48,898 bases of DNA from an uncultured Desulfobulbaceae bacterium. Its GTDB lineage: Bacteria; Desulfobacterota; Desulfobulbia; Desulfobulbales; CALZHT01. The position numbers and the translations under genes are program-made. The stretch spans positions 1 through 48,898 of the forward strand of contig CALZHT010000061.1 of the NCBI GenBank assembly GCA_945787445.1. The letters are read 5' to 3'. The notes under the pieces were generated by a model. It saw nothing but the letters and a program-made list of their open reading frames with translations, had not been told where the DNA came from and did not search any database. Below, in pieces: positions 33,875 through 42,645 of this stretch. The stretch's first letter is position 1. Every line of letters starts with the position of its first letter.

Positions 33875-34588
33875 TTATTCGAATTTCATTTTTGTCTGTT
33901 TGATTTGAATGATGTCACCTTTGCGCAGCACATGTTCATTCTTGATTTGTGTACCGTTAAGGATGGTTTTCGCCCAACATTTTTGCGGAATTAAAATATA
34001 CTTTTTATCCTTTTGGATAATATAACATTGTGCACTACCGACCCAAAATCCGGATATTACCATATCACAGCTGGGATCTTTTCCGATTTTTATGCTGGTT
34101 TTGCCATCCAGGGAAAGTTCCGTCAGAGAGGCAGACCCTTCAAAAACCTTAAGCATATTTTGAGGCTTATCCTTTACTGATCTGTCCATAGCGGCTTTTG
34201 CCTTGCTGCTGCTCACAAACACAGTGGCATCATCCATGTCCATATCAAACGATGGATCAGATGAAGAAAGCGAAGGCCCTACGGCACTTGCGTCCTCTCC
34301 GGCAGCAACAAGCTGGAATTTCCCGACGTTTATAGAGTCCGTTGTGGCAATGGGGACGTCGGCGGCATCAATTTTCTTGCCGTTAACAAATGTGCCGTTC
34401 AAACTTTTCAGGTCAGAAAGATAGAAAACACCATCTCGCAGCTCAATGGATGTGTGTTCACGGGATATTGCAGTATTGTCTATGACAACATCAGCATCTT
34501 TGCTTCGGCCGATGACAAGTCTGGACCCTTCTGAGATCGTAAACTGCTTGATCACCTTGTCGTGGAGCGTTACAGCCCAAGTCGTCAT
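33875..34588 (-). CDS. FHA-domain protein with a second, degenerate FHA-like domain
   Basis: ATG 34588 has AAGGAG at good spacing. Residues about 22-100 form a canonical FHA domain: VIGRSKDADV, SREHTSI, LKSLNGTFVNGKKI; it binds phosphothreonine. A Ser/Asp-rich linker (GPSLSSSDPSFDMDMDDATV), a possible phospho-target, leads to a second module (about 140-237; IGKDPSCDMVISG, ILNGTQIKNEHVL) that lacks the full GR and SxxH set. It lies 150 bases upstream of the kinase gene on the same strand, so it is probably a partner or substrate of that kinase. Confidence 0.9.
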   Translation of the reverse strand: MTTWAVTLHDKVIKQFTISEGSRLVIGRSKDADVVIDNTAISREHTSIELRDGVFYLSDLKSLNGTFVNGKKIDAADVPIATTDSINVGKFQLVAAGEDASAVGPSLSSSDPSFDMDMDDATVFVSSSKAKAAMDRSVKDKPQNMLKVFEGSASLTELSLDGKTSIKIGKDPSCDMVISGFWVGSAQCYIIQKDKKYILIPQKCWAKTILNGTQIKNEHVLRKGDIIQIKQTKMKFE

Positions 34589-35078
34589 GTGTTACTCCTT
34601 TTTGTGAGGTTTCTAAATGGATAGTTCGCCCCAGAGAATACCTATGAATATTCTATTAATTAAACCATAATTTTAGAAGATAAACCACTATGAATATTAT
34701 TGAATGCCATCAAAAAGCAACTGCGGCTGTTCCCTATGGTAAGTTTCCAATAAAAAATCATACTCTGAAGGTCGAATAATAGTTTGGATTTAAAATTAAC
34801 CTTGCCGTTTTATTTGTTATTATAATATGATAGAGCATTAATTTAGTTTCAAAGCTTTATTACTCCATCATTGTACATGAAGAAATATTCTGAGTCGGCA
34901 GTTATTTTCTTTGATCATCTGACCCGCAATCAGACTGAAGATACTGCAGATCTAACATGGTGGCAGTTGTTAATGGTATTTATTTAGAATATAGTACAAT
35001 TCCTTTGCGAGGATATGTAAGGAAACATAGGCGCGCACAAGCCTGACTGGCTGCAAGCAAGGTTTATTATACCAAATT
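34589..35078. other. Divergent intergenic region, no gene seen
   Basis: This is 490 bases of AT-rich DNA between the divergent FHA (minus) and HDOD (plus) genes. It should contain both promoters. I see no tRNA, repeat or clear operator; small open frames here have no protein-like composition. Confidence 0.4.
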
Positions 35079-36638
35079 ATGGATAACGACTCGATCCCCG
35101 CCGAACCCCAACAAGAAGCCTCGGAAAAGCTCACAGAGATCTTTGCCAGGGTTAACATGAGTGATCTCCCTGCCATGTCTTCTCATGTGACCGATCTTAT
35201 TACGCTTACCGGTGACAAGAAAAGCAGCGCCCAAGAACTTGCCAATATCATCCTTAAAGATTACTCCTTAACCAACAAAGTACTGCAAGTGGTAAATTCC
35301 GCATTTTATTCCCTGGCCAGAACAGTAACATCAATTTCTCGGGCCATAACCATTCTTGGTTTTGATGCTATCCGTGACCTGGCAATCCCAATCGCCCTCT
35401 TTGAAGATTTTTTAAAATCAGGAGTCGAGAAGACAGGCATAAGCAAACTTCTGGCAAAATCTTTTTTAAGCGGCCTCCAGGCCCGGGATCTATCCGAAAA
35501 GAAAAGCCTGAAAGTAATCCCGGAAGAAGCTTTTATCTGTTCGCTTCTTCATAGTCTCGGCAAAATCATCGCCTGCCTTTATTTCCCTGACATGTTCAGA
35601 GAAATTGAGGCCAAGGTTCAGAAAGGAATTTCCGAGGAAGATGCCTCCCTGGAAGTTCTTGAAGGCCTCACTTACTCCCAGCTAGGTATGGAGATAGCTA
35701 AATTCTGGAACCTTTCCGAAAAAATTGTCGCCTCCATGGAAATCGTGCCGGAGGAACCGGAAAGTGCCTTTGACGAACTCGGCCAGTTAAAAAATTTATC
35801 ATACTTTACCAATCAGCTCGTCGACCTGGTTTGTCATGAAAAAGAAATCCATCATCTCCTTAAAACTTACAGCGAAATGTTTTCCATTGATATTGACGAA
35901 GTGGTTGTCATGATGAACTGGAGCGTTGAAAATGCCGAAAACATATCACGCACAGTCAGCTTCGGCTTAAATAAACTCAAAGTTCGCAGCAAGATCGTGC
36001 TCCTTGAACTTACTTCAAAAAATTACAAATATATCCCGCAAAAAGAAGATGCGCCGAAAGATTCCCTGCCGGAAACGGTGCAGCCGGATGAACCGGAAAC
36101 AGTCTTGCCCAATGAAGATTTTGCCAACAAATTCATCCATGAAATGACTGAAAAGCTTGTCGAGTCTTTTCAAGTAAACGACTTTTATAAAGAACTTTTG
36201 GGAGGGATCTGCAAGGCAGGAGGATTTGATCGAGCCATCCTCGCGTTTGTCAAAGCACAGTCAACTAAAGTTGTCTTAACAGGTCGGATGGGTCATGGCG
36301 AAATAGATAAACAGGGGATAAAAGCATTCGAACATAAATTGTACTCATCCTTCATGCTTGCCAATCCAAAACTGGTAATTCCTCGTTCATTAAAGCTCTG
36401 CAAGGACATGGCCATACCTGCCAACACCAAAGACGTATTCCCGGAAGGATTACAGGAACTGGTGAAAGACCGCACCGTGTATCTCCTACCGATCTGTCTC
36501 AACAAAAAACCCATTGGGCTTCTCTATCTGGACCAGAAAGATGCAAGTCGAAAATTGAGCGATCAACAGCTCAAAAGTGTCCGCCTGATGCGCGACCTTG
36601 CAGTGATGGCAGTCAGAAAGATGCGTGACAAGGCGTAA
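35079..36638 (+). CDS. HDOD-domain signalling protein with GAF-like C-terminus
   Basis: The protein has 519 residues. The HDOD domain (about 18-225) is recognised by LPAMSSHVTDLI, LANIILKDYSLTNKVLQVVNSAFYS, ISRAITILGFDAIRDLA, SLLHSLGKII and YSQLGMEIAKFWNL. HDOD proteins lack catalytic HD metal ligands and act as regulatory scaffolds, often in c-di-GMP or stress pathways. After an acidic linker (about 325-345, PETVQPDEPETVLPNE) comes a region of 170 residues with a GAF-like pattern ending LPICLNKKPIGLLYLDQKDA. It is transcribed divergently from the kinase cluster. Cytoplasmic; partner unknown. Confidence 0.9.
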   Translation: MDNDSIPAEPQQEASEKLTEIFARVNMSDLPAMSSHVTDLITLTGDKKSSAQELANIILKDYSLTNKVLQVVNSAFYSLARTVTSISRAITILGFDAIRDLAIPIALFEDFLKSGVEKTGISKLLAKSFLSGLQARDLSEKKSLKVIPEEAFICSLLHSLGKIIACLYFPDMFREIEAKVQKGISEEDASLEVLEGLTYSQLGMEIAKFWNLSEKIVASMEIVPEEPESAFDELGQLKNLSYFTNQLVDLVCHEKEIHHLLKTYSEMFSIDIDEVVVMMNWSVENAENISRTVSFGLNKLKVRSKIVLLELTSKNYKYIPQKEDAPKDSLPETVQPDEPETVLPNEDFANKFIHEMTEKLVESFQVNDFYKELLGGICKAGGFDRAILAFVKAQSTKVVLTGRMGHGEIDKQGIKAFEHKLYSSFMLANPKLVIPRSLKLCKDMAIPANTKDVFPEGLQELVKDRTVYLLPICLNKKPIGLLYLDQKDASRKLSDQQLKSVRLMRDLAVMAVRKMRDKA

Positions 36639-36686
36639 GCTGTCAGGATACAATTGAAATCAGGTGACAGACGAAAAAGGACAATT

Positions 36687-38099
36687 TCAATCACCTTCTC
36701 CTCGTTTTATCTTGACAAGCGCCTCCTCTGCCAGGCGCCTTGTGCGATTATCCTTTGCTAAGCCCTCCTTGGCCAGTTTCAGATGATACCGTGCCGTTTT
36801 CAGATTACCGCTTAACCAGAAATAAATGCCCATGTGATAGTGAGCGCTATTGGTCTCGCCCTTTGCTGCTTTAATCTGGCCAATTCTATAATACAGGGTG
36901 CTGAAATCAGGAAGCATGGAAAGCAATTCATTATAAAGTTTTAGTGCCTCCTGGGGTTTTCCATTCTCCTCCAACACTCTGGCAAGATGGAACGCGGTAT
37001 ATGAGGAATCCTGGTCCGATTTTCTTGCCCTTTCCAGAATCTCCAGCGATTTTTCAAAATCACCTTCCTGGAAATAAATGATTGCCAAATCGGTGAGAAG
37101 TATTGGCTTGTCAGGGAAATGGTCGATTACCTGTTGCAGAGTCTCACGAGCCTTATCAAATTGGGCATTTTGGAGGTACACCTGGGAAAGACCATATAAG
37201 GCGATGGCCTTTTTATCCTTATCGTCGTTAACCTGAGAAACACGGTTCAAAAAACGCGGCAAAAGGGTTTCCGGCGCTTTACTCAGTACCAATATTCTAT
37301 TTTTAATGCGCTGGAAGGCAAAATCGTCTTCCACAGTGTATTCTTTCTTATCACGAGTGGCTATAAGGTCAAGGACATAACTTAAACGGGCTTCAGGTTC
37401 CGGATGGGTGAGCAGATATGGCGGAGCATTACCCTTGCTGTACTGGCTCACTCTCCTCATTTTTTGTAGCATGCCGACCATGGTGGCGGGATCCCTGCTT
37501 TTGGCCTGCATAAGATCAAAAGCAACCCGGTCCGCCTCCTCCTCATTTTCCCTGCTGTAACTCAAGCTCATTGCAGCCCCTGCAGCCAAGGAACCTGTGA
37601 CCATCGCTTCTGACAAGCCTTCAGTATTAATGGCGATGCCGGCGATCAGCAGCGCAGCAGTTGCTATGCTGATTTTCTTATCTTTTGCCAGTCGTTCCGC
37701 AATATGGCGATTGGTCACATGGCCTATTTCGTGGGCCATGACACTCAACAGTTCACCTTCGTGCTCCATTACTTCAATGAGGCCTGAATAAAAGAAAATA
37801 AGACCGGAGGGGGCAGCAAAGGCATTAAAATCCTTATTATTGACCACAAAGAATTTGTAATCGAAATATTGCGGCCCTGCTGCTTTAAGAACTGATTTGC
37901 CAAGGTTATTGATATATTGAGATATGTCCGGTTCATCGAGCAGCGGGAAATCCTTACGGATTACGGTAAGGAGTTTTTCGCCTGCTTTTTTTTCATCCCC
38001 CACCGAAAAGGCATGACAGAAAGGTGCTCTAAAATAAAAACTTCCATTGCCGAGAACCAGAGCCACAGAAAGTATAGATGCAAGAATAATTCGTATCAT
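36687..38099 (-). CDS. bepA: M48-family metalloprotease with TPR repeats (BepA-like)
   Basis: ATG 38099 (MIRIILASILSVALVLGNGS) is chosen because it gives a proper signal peptide. The roughly 470-residue product has the M48 protease part with HEIGH in SVMAHEIGHVTNRH and the third ligand in SRENEEEADRVAFDLM, preceded by the family start PLLDEPDISQYINNLGKSVL. The C-terminal half is TPR (QVYLQNAQFDKARETLQQVI, LAIIYFQEGDFEKSLEILER and more). BepA/YfgC proteins assemble or degrade outer-membrane beta-barrel proteins such as LptD in the periplasm. Family placement is sure; exact substrate is inferred. Confidence 0.93.
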   Translation of the reverse strand: MIRIILASILSVALVLGNGSFYFRAPFCHAFSVGDEKKAGEKLLTVIRKDFPLLDEPDISQYINNLGKSVLKAAGPQYFDYKFFVVNNKDFNAFAAPSGLIFFYSGLIEVMEHEGELLSVMAHEIGHVTNRHIAERLAKDKKISIATAALLIAGIAINTEGLSEAMVTGSLAAGAAMSLSYSRENEEEADRVAFDLMQAKSRDPATMVGMLQKMRRVSQYSKGNAPPYLLTHPEPEARLSYVLDLIATRDKKEYTVEDDFAFQRIKNRILVLSKAPETLLPRFLNRVSQVNDDKDKKAIALYGLSQVYLQNAQFDKARETLQQVIDHFPDKPILLTDLAIIYFQEGDFEKSLEILERARKSDQDSSYTAFHLARVLEENGKPQEALKLYNELLSMLPDFSTLYYRIGQIKAAKGETNSAHYHMGIYFWLSGNLKTARYHLKLAKEGLAKDNRTRRLAEEALVKIKRGEGD

Positions 38100-38268
38100 T
38101 GTTTTGCAGACAAGAATCATTTGGAAAAGGTTCCGCGAAAAAAAGTACAGCACCGCACTGCAGACATTGCCGGAGCATATCCCCTTATCCCGGAAAATCC
38201 AGGATTACTTCATCATGGACTAATGATACTGGTATTGCAATCTTTATAGAATACGGTATAGATGTGGC

Positions 38269-39939
38269 ATGCTGCGCGAGTTACAAATACACAATCTGGC
38301 ATTAATCAAAGAATTGCACCGGGATTTCTCCTCCGGCCTGGTGGTCTTGACAGGAGAGACCGGCGCAGGCAAATCCATAATTCTCCAAGCTATTCATCTT
38401 CTTTTTGGCGGCAAATCAGCAGCCTCCTGGATACGATCAGGATCCGACACAGCTACAGTTGAGGCACTTTTTGAAATCGCACCGGAAAGAGCATGGCTCA
38501 TAGAAGATATTAAAGAACGGGGCTTTGAATCTGACGGAGAAATTCTCATTAAAAGAATCCTGAACCGTACAGGCAGGACCAGATATTATATCAACGGCAG
38601 CATGGCAACCGCCAAGGTTGTAAGTGCAATTACTGAAAACCTGCTCAATGTTGCAAGTCAGCACGACCATCAACAATTGCTAATGGCCCGATCACATTTG
38701 GATTTTATTGATACGATCGGTGAACACTGGGAGGATCGCACAAAACTTGGCTCCATTTATGAAGAGCTCAGAGCTGCTCAAAACCGGTATGAATTATTGC
38801 AAACCCATGAACGCGATAAAGAGCAGCGCCGTGATTTTCTCTCCTTCCAGCACCGTGAAATTGAAGCCGCCCGGATCAATCTCGGCGAAGACCATGAACT
38901 TGTTCGGGAAAGGGATCGTCTCAAGGCATCGGAAGACCTTAAACGTTTAGGATGGGAGAGTCATCAGATATTGAGCGATACGGTTGTTGAATCCATGGGC
39001 ATGATCAGGAAGAACCTGGAGCAGATGGCTGCGTTCGACCTTACTCTTGCCGGATTTGCCGAAGAAGTCGCAGAAAACAGCTATCACGTGGAAGATCATG
39101 TTGTCCGTCTGCGAGACTATCTGGCAGAAATTCCTGACGACATGACCAGACTTGACGCGGTCACGGAACGCATCGACCTTTTGCAACGTTTGAAACGAAA
39201 ATATGGTCCTACCCTGGAAGAGGTTCTCGCCCATGGCGACAAAGCCGGCAAAGAGCTTGAGGATCTTGAAGACATGGACCATCAACTTGATGGACTGGCA
39301 GAGGAAATAGCAGCTCTTGAAAAGATGCTTATTGATCGAGCACACCGGTTATCAAAAGCCCGGAGCAAAACAGCCCGGAAACTGGAAAAGGATATTGTCC
39401 GAGAGCTTAAATCCCTCAACTTTGACCAGGCATCCTTTGCCATTGTTTTTGAAAAATCTGCGAAACAGGTACGTGAAGATATCACGAGAAGCGGCTGGGA
39501 CAGGCCGGAGTTTTTCTTTTCCGCCAATCCGGGCGAAGCATTGATGCCGCTTATAAAAATAGCCTCGGGTGGCGAGCTCTCACGGCTCATGCTGGCCCTG
39601 AAATGTATCCTGGCCAAAAAGGACCGGGTTGAGACGGTAATTTTTGATGAAATAGATGCCGGGATCAGCGGCAAGGCGGCTGAGGCTGTTGCCAAAAAAA
39701 TCAAAGAACTGGCCGGACACCATCAGGTTTTATGTATTACCCATCTGCCGCAAATCGCCTCCTTTGCCAACGAGCATTTTCTGGTCGACAAGACCGTTAC
39801 CAAACAAAGAACCCGCACCATGATTAAGAGGCTGGACCATGAACAACGGGTAAACGAACTTGCCCGGATGCTTGACGGCGAATCAGCCACCTCCAGAACC
39901 ATTGCCTACGCCCGGGAACTCATCCACAGGAACCAGTAA
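38269..39939 (+). CDS. recN: DNA repair protein RecN
   Basis: This 556-residue SMC-like ATPase has the expected length and parts. The start LRELQIHNLALIKE leads to Walker A GETGAGKS (about 30-37); a central coiled-coil region (about 160-380) contains the conserved HREIEAARINLGED; the ABC signature is SGGELSRLMLALK and Walker B is VIFDEIDAGISGKAAEAV, followed by CITHLPQIASFANEHFLV. RecN holds broken DNA ends together in recombinational repair. The stop is two bases before the next ATG, so it is co-transcribed with a PP-loop tRNA-modification-type gene. Confidence 0.97.
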   Translation: MLRELQIHNLALIKELHRDFSSGLVVLTGETGAGKSIILQAIHLLFGGKSAASWIRSGSDTATVEALFEIAPERAWLIEDIKERGFESDGEILIKRILNRTGRTRYYINGSMATAKVVSAITENLLNVASQHDHQQLLMARSHLDFIDTIGEHWEDRTKLGSIYEELRAAQNRYELLQTHERDKEQRRDFLSFQHREIEAARINLGEDHELVRERDRLKASEDLKRLGWESHQILSDTVVESMGMIRKNLEQMAAFDLTLAGFAEEVAENSYHVEDHVVRLRDYLAEIPDDMTRLDAVTERIDLLQRLKRKYGPTLEEVLAHGDKAGKELEDLEDMDHQLDGLAEEIAALEKMLIDRAHRLSKARSKTARKLEKDIVRELKSLNFDQASFAIVFEKSAKQVREDITRSGWDRPEFFFSANPGEALMPLIKIASGGELSRLMLALKCILAKKDRVETVIFDEIDAGISGKAAEAVAKKIKELAGHHQVLCITHLPQIASFANEHFLVDKTVTKQRTRTMIKRLDHEQRVNELARMLDGESATSRTIAYARELIHRNQ

Positions 39940-39941
39940 TC

Positions 39942-40955
39942 ATGACGAAAAAAAAAGCGGCAGCGCTGGCCCTTTTTTCCGGCGGCCTGGACAGTATTCT
40001 GGCCTGCCGCGTCATAGCGGGGCAGGGGATTCAGGTAGATGCCATCAGATTTGTCACGCCTTTCTTCGGCTATGATCTTTTACGTAAGGAAAAAGCATAT
40101 GTTGCAGAAACAAAGGAAAAATTCGGCATCAATGTCACCCTGCAGGATATTAGTGAAAAATATCTGCAGATGCTCATGAGCCCGGTGCACGGCTATGGAA
40201 AAAATTTTAATCCCTGCCTGGACTGTAAGATTCTTCTTGCCACTGAGATCCGCAAGTTACTGCCGCAATTTAATGCGTCATTTATCATTTCCGGTGAAGT
40301 GCTGGGCCAGCGACCCATGTCCCAAAGGCGGGACACCATGCGGATCGTGGAACGGGACAGTGGCTGTGAAGGGATACTGCTGCGCCCCCTGTGCGCCAAA
40401 TCCATGAAACCGACAATCCCCGAGCTGGATGGCATTGTTGACCGCGAACAACTCCTTGATTTCTCAGGAAGAGGCCGCAAGGATCAGATGGAGCTTGCCG
40501 CCTGGATGGGGATAACCGAGTACCCAAACCCGGCCGGCGGCTGTCTGCTGACCGATCCGAACTTGGGAAAACGCATCCAACTCTACTATGAGGAGCATGA
40601 TGACATTGTTGTCGATGATCTTGTGCTCCTTTGTACCGGCAGACAGTTCCGGCTGCCGAACGGCGGCATGCTGGCCATGGGACGCAATGAAAAAGAAAAC
40701 GAAACAGTCCGGGAACTGGCAAAACCGGCTGACCGGTTGCTGAAAATGAAAGACAGGCCCGGCCCCACCGGATTGCTCAGATACGGCGATCATCCTGAAG
40801 ATATCAAGGCCGCTGCGGGGCTGGTTGTCCGGTATGGGAAAAAGATAGCGGGGGCTGAGCAGAGCACCACAGTTGTTGTGAGTTCTTCCCAAGAACAGGT
40901 TGAGGTACATGCCGCACCACTTGCCGATGAACTCTTTAGACCCTGGAGCAGATGA
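39942..40955 (+). CDS. PP-loop tRNA-thiolation-type protein with NFACT-R-like C-terminus
   Basis: The 337-residue protein begins with the PP-loop LFSGGLDSILA of MnmA/ThiI-type adenylating enzymes. CLDCKI (about 91) and CEGILLRPLCAKSM follow, and PAGGCLLTDP supplies a cysteine that may carry sulfur or bind a cluster. The C-terminal part (VLLCTGRQFRLPNGGMLAMG then RNEKEN) is of the NFACT-R/DUF814 type seen fused to such domains in deltaproteobacteria. It is often annotated as a tRNA (5-methylaminomethyl-2-thiouridylate)-methyltransferase-like protein. It probably activates a nucleotide in tRNA for thiolation; the target position is unknown. It lies two bases after recN. Confidence 0.85.
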   Translation: MTKKKAAALALFSGGLDSILACRVIAGQGIQVDAIRFVTPFFGYDLLRKEKAYVAETKEKFGINVTLQDISEKYLQMLMSPVHGYGKNFNPCLDCKILLATEIRKLLPQFNASFIISGEVLGQRPMSQRRDTMRIVERDSGCEGILLRPLCAKSMKPTIPELDGIVDREQLLDFSGRGRKDQMELAAWMGITEYPNPAGGCLLTDPNLGKRIQLYYEEHDDIVVDDLVLLCTGRQFRLPNGGMLAMGRNEKENETVRELAKPADRLLKMKDRPGPTGLLRYGDHPEDIKAAAGLVVRYGKKIAGAEQSTTVVVSSSQEQVEVHAAPLADELFRPWSR

Positions 40956-40986
40956 TTCCCACCTTGCTCATCCCTTTATATTCTCA

Positions 40987-41015
40987 TTGACCTAATATAT
41001 AAAATTTTATATAAA
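40987..41015 (+). promoter_or_regulatory. Promoter with palindromic operator before the HigB/HigA remnants
   Basis: TTGACC (40987-40992), 17 bases, then TATAAA (41010-41015) fits a sigma-70 promoter. A perfect 16-bp palindrome ATATAAAATTTTATAT (40997-41012) fills the spacer and overlaps the -10, where a HigA-type antitoxin could bind. The first ATG is only 8 bases after the -10. Confidence 0.55.
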
Positions 41016-41022
41016 GAGTTAA

Positions 41023-41136
41023 ATGAAACACATTGAGTTTCACGGAATATCCAGAAAAGATATCAAAAAATTCCCGAAACAAGCCAAGGACATCGAAATT
41101 GCCCGCAAACGTTATAAAGAAATTCAAGGAGGTTAA
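41023..41136 (+). pseudogene. higB: HigB / phage Gp49-like toxin with large internal deletion (37 residues left)
   Basis: The frame reads MKHIEFHGISRKDIKKFPKQ, then AKDIEIARKRYKEIQGG and stop. The first part matches the N-terminus of phage-derived Gp49-like (HigB) toxins and the second matches their C-terminal helix (K-x-I-x-x-A-x-x-R). The roughly 60 residues between, with the catalytic core, are gone, and the join is still in frame. The toxin must therefore be inactive. It retains its place three bases before the HigA antitoxin gene, and its AAGGAGG end supplies the antitoxin's ribosome-binding site, which may explain why the remnant is kept. Confidence 0.75.
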
Positions 41137-41139
41137 TTC

Positions 41140-41421
41140 ATGGCGGAAAAATACGACAACGCATGGGATGCTCTTTATGATGACGATCCTGCACGGGCGG
41201 AGAGTTTGAAAATAAAAAGCGAACTTATGATACGGGTCGAAAAGTACATCAAGAAAAACAACCTTATCCAGAAAGAGGCAGCCGAGCTTTTTGGCGTGAG
41301 TCAGCCCCGAATCAGTGATCTTGTGCGTGGAAAAATTGATCGTTTCACAATCGATATGCTGATCAATATGCTTTCCCGTGTTGGCATAAAGGTAGATATC
41401 ACAATAAAAAAAGCTGCATAA
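41140..41421 (+). CDS. higA: HigA-type XRE antitoxin (toxin partner disabled)
   Basis: The 93-residue protein has the family start DNAWDALYDDDPARAESLKI and a helix-turn-helix (IQKEAAELFGVSQPRISDLVRGKID), ending with the DNA-binding dimer part VGIKVDITIKKA. This is the HTH_37/HigA2 type usually found after a Gp49-like HigB toxin. A strong AAGGAGG from the end of the toxin remnant precedes its ATG. The frame is intact. With the toxin gutted, it may persist as a stand-alone repressor of its own promoter or as protection against related toxins. Confidence 0.9.
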   Translation: MAEKYDNAWDALYDDDPARAESLKIKSELMIRVEKYIKKNNLIQKEAAELFGVSQPRISDLVRGKIDRFTIDMLINMLSRVGIKVDITIKKAA

Positions 41422-41435
41422 ATCGGAGCATAAAA

Positions 41436-41705
41436 TTGATTGATGTAAAAGAAGCAGCACAAAAAGCCTTGGACCACCTTCGGGCCCTATACCCTGATTA
41501 TGATTTAGGGGATATATTACTTGAAGAAGCTGAGTTGTCGGACGATGGCCAATTCTGGCTCATCACGTTGAGTTTTAAAACACCGGGAGAGTTAGGGGCT
41601 GTCGGTAAATCCGTATTCGGCGAAAATCGGAGCTTTAAAATTTTTAAACTTCTGGCCGAGACCGGTGAAGTGAGGTCAATGAAGATCAGGACGACTATAA
41701 AATAG
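41436..41705 (+). CDS. Hypothetical 89-residue protein
   Basis: From a TTG at 41436 the product is acidic, with the segments KEAAQKALDHLRALYPDYD and ILLEEAELSDDGQFWLITLS followed by two strands (FKIFKLLAETGEVRSMKIR). The strand and helix plan resembles small PepSY-like or sensory beta-sheet domains, but no family is firmly recognised. CGGAGC upstream could be a weak ribosome-binding site. It lies 14 bases after the HigA stop and may be transcribed with it. Confidence 0.6.
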   Translation: MIDVKEAAQKALDHLRALYPDYDLGDILLEEAELSDDGQFWLITLSFKTPGELGAVGKSVFGENRSFKIFKLLAETGEVRSMKIRTTIK

Positions 41706-41772
41706 AATTAATCAACTAGAAAAGAATGCCCTCTGCGGGCAATCGAACTTTTACTATTGAGGAAAGGGACTG

Positions 41773-42593
41773 ATGGTTGAGAAGCTTCAAACAGTAAGTG
41801 GAGCAATTACGGTGCTTGTCGATAATACCATTATGGAATTGGTGCCTGACAGTCCTTATCGAGACTGGCAACAAAAAAATATTGGTTGATACTGGTGCTA
41901 CCGGGATCGCCTTAACACATAACCTTGGGCTATTGGGGCTATCTTTTGATGATATCGATGTGATTTTTCTTTCCCATGGTCATTATGACCACACAGGAGG
42001 ACTTCCCGCAACAAAAGGAAAGATCATTACTCATCACCATGCTTTTTGTGAACGTTCTTTAGTGGCTAAACAAGACGTCTCTGTTGACTTGACAGGTCCG
42101 GCTCCTAATGGTGATCACCACTCGCTTGAATACCAAAGGGGGCCGGTGAAACTTGCAGAGGGTGTCATAACAACCGGCGAGATTAATAGGATTCATGACT
42201 GGGAAGAACTCTCCATATTCAGGATCAAGAAAAATGAAGAAGAAGAGGTGGATAGAGTTTGGGATGATCAGGCCGTAATCATTAATTCTGAGTATGGTCT
42301 TGTGATAGTAGCAGGCTGCAGCCATGCCGGCATCATCAATACAATCAAACATGCCATGAAAATAACGGGTGAAAATAACGGGGCCTACAAACATCTATTG
42401 CGTCATTGGCGGTTTTCATCTTATCGGTCCGGGGGAGGCCAAAATTGACCGGACTATTCAGGAGTTGAAACAGCTTGACATACAGAAAATTGTCCCCATT
42501 CACTGTACAGGGTTTGAGGCAACTAAAAGACTCTCCACGGAAATGTCTGAACAGTTTGAATATTGCACTACAGGCTGCCGGATGGAGTTTTAA
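41773..42593 (+). pseudogene. MBL-fold metallo-hydrolase, broken in two places
   Basis: The gene starts MVEKLQTVSGAITVLVDNTI at 41773. It continues in the next frame from about 41846 (LTVLIETGNKKILVDTG, then LSHGHYDHTGG with the zinc ligands, and VIVAGCSHAGIIN) and ends in a third frame (GPTNIYCVIGGFHLIG, IVPIHCTGFEATKRL) at TAA 42591-42593. The middle piece matches MBL-fold enzymes of the 7,8-dihydropterin / beta-RFAP-synthase-like group. The second break is a 13-bp tandem duplication at 42357-42382. The first break near 41846 is less clear, and some sequence may be missing there. As it stands, no full-length protein can be made. Confidence 0.8.
42357..42382 (+). repeat. 13-bp tandem duplication that breaks the MBL gene
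   Basis: TGAAAATAACGGG occurs twice head-to-tail (42357-42369 and 42370-42382). Removing one copy restores the frame AMKITGPTNIYCVIGG exactly. Confidence 0.9.
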
Positions 42594-42621
42594 ACCTTTA
42601 TAACTGACAAAATAGAATCCT

Positions 42622-42645
42622 TTTCAAAATTTGAAACGCTCAATT
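42622..42645. repeat. Half copy of the 33-bp palindrome at the DsrC-like gene start
   Basis: Twenty-four bases (starting TTTCAAAATTTGAAACG and ending CTCAATT) are identical to part of 30177-30209. The TTG start codon of the DsrC-like gene and its first codons (K-R-S-I) lie inside this copy. Confidence 0.85.
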
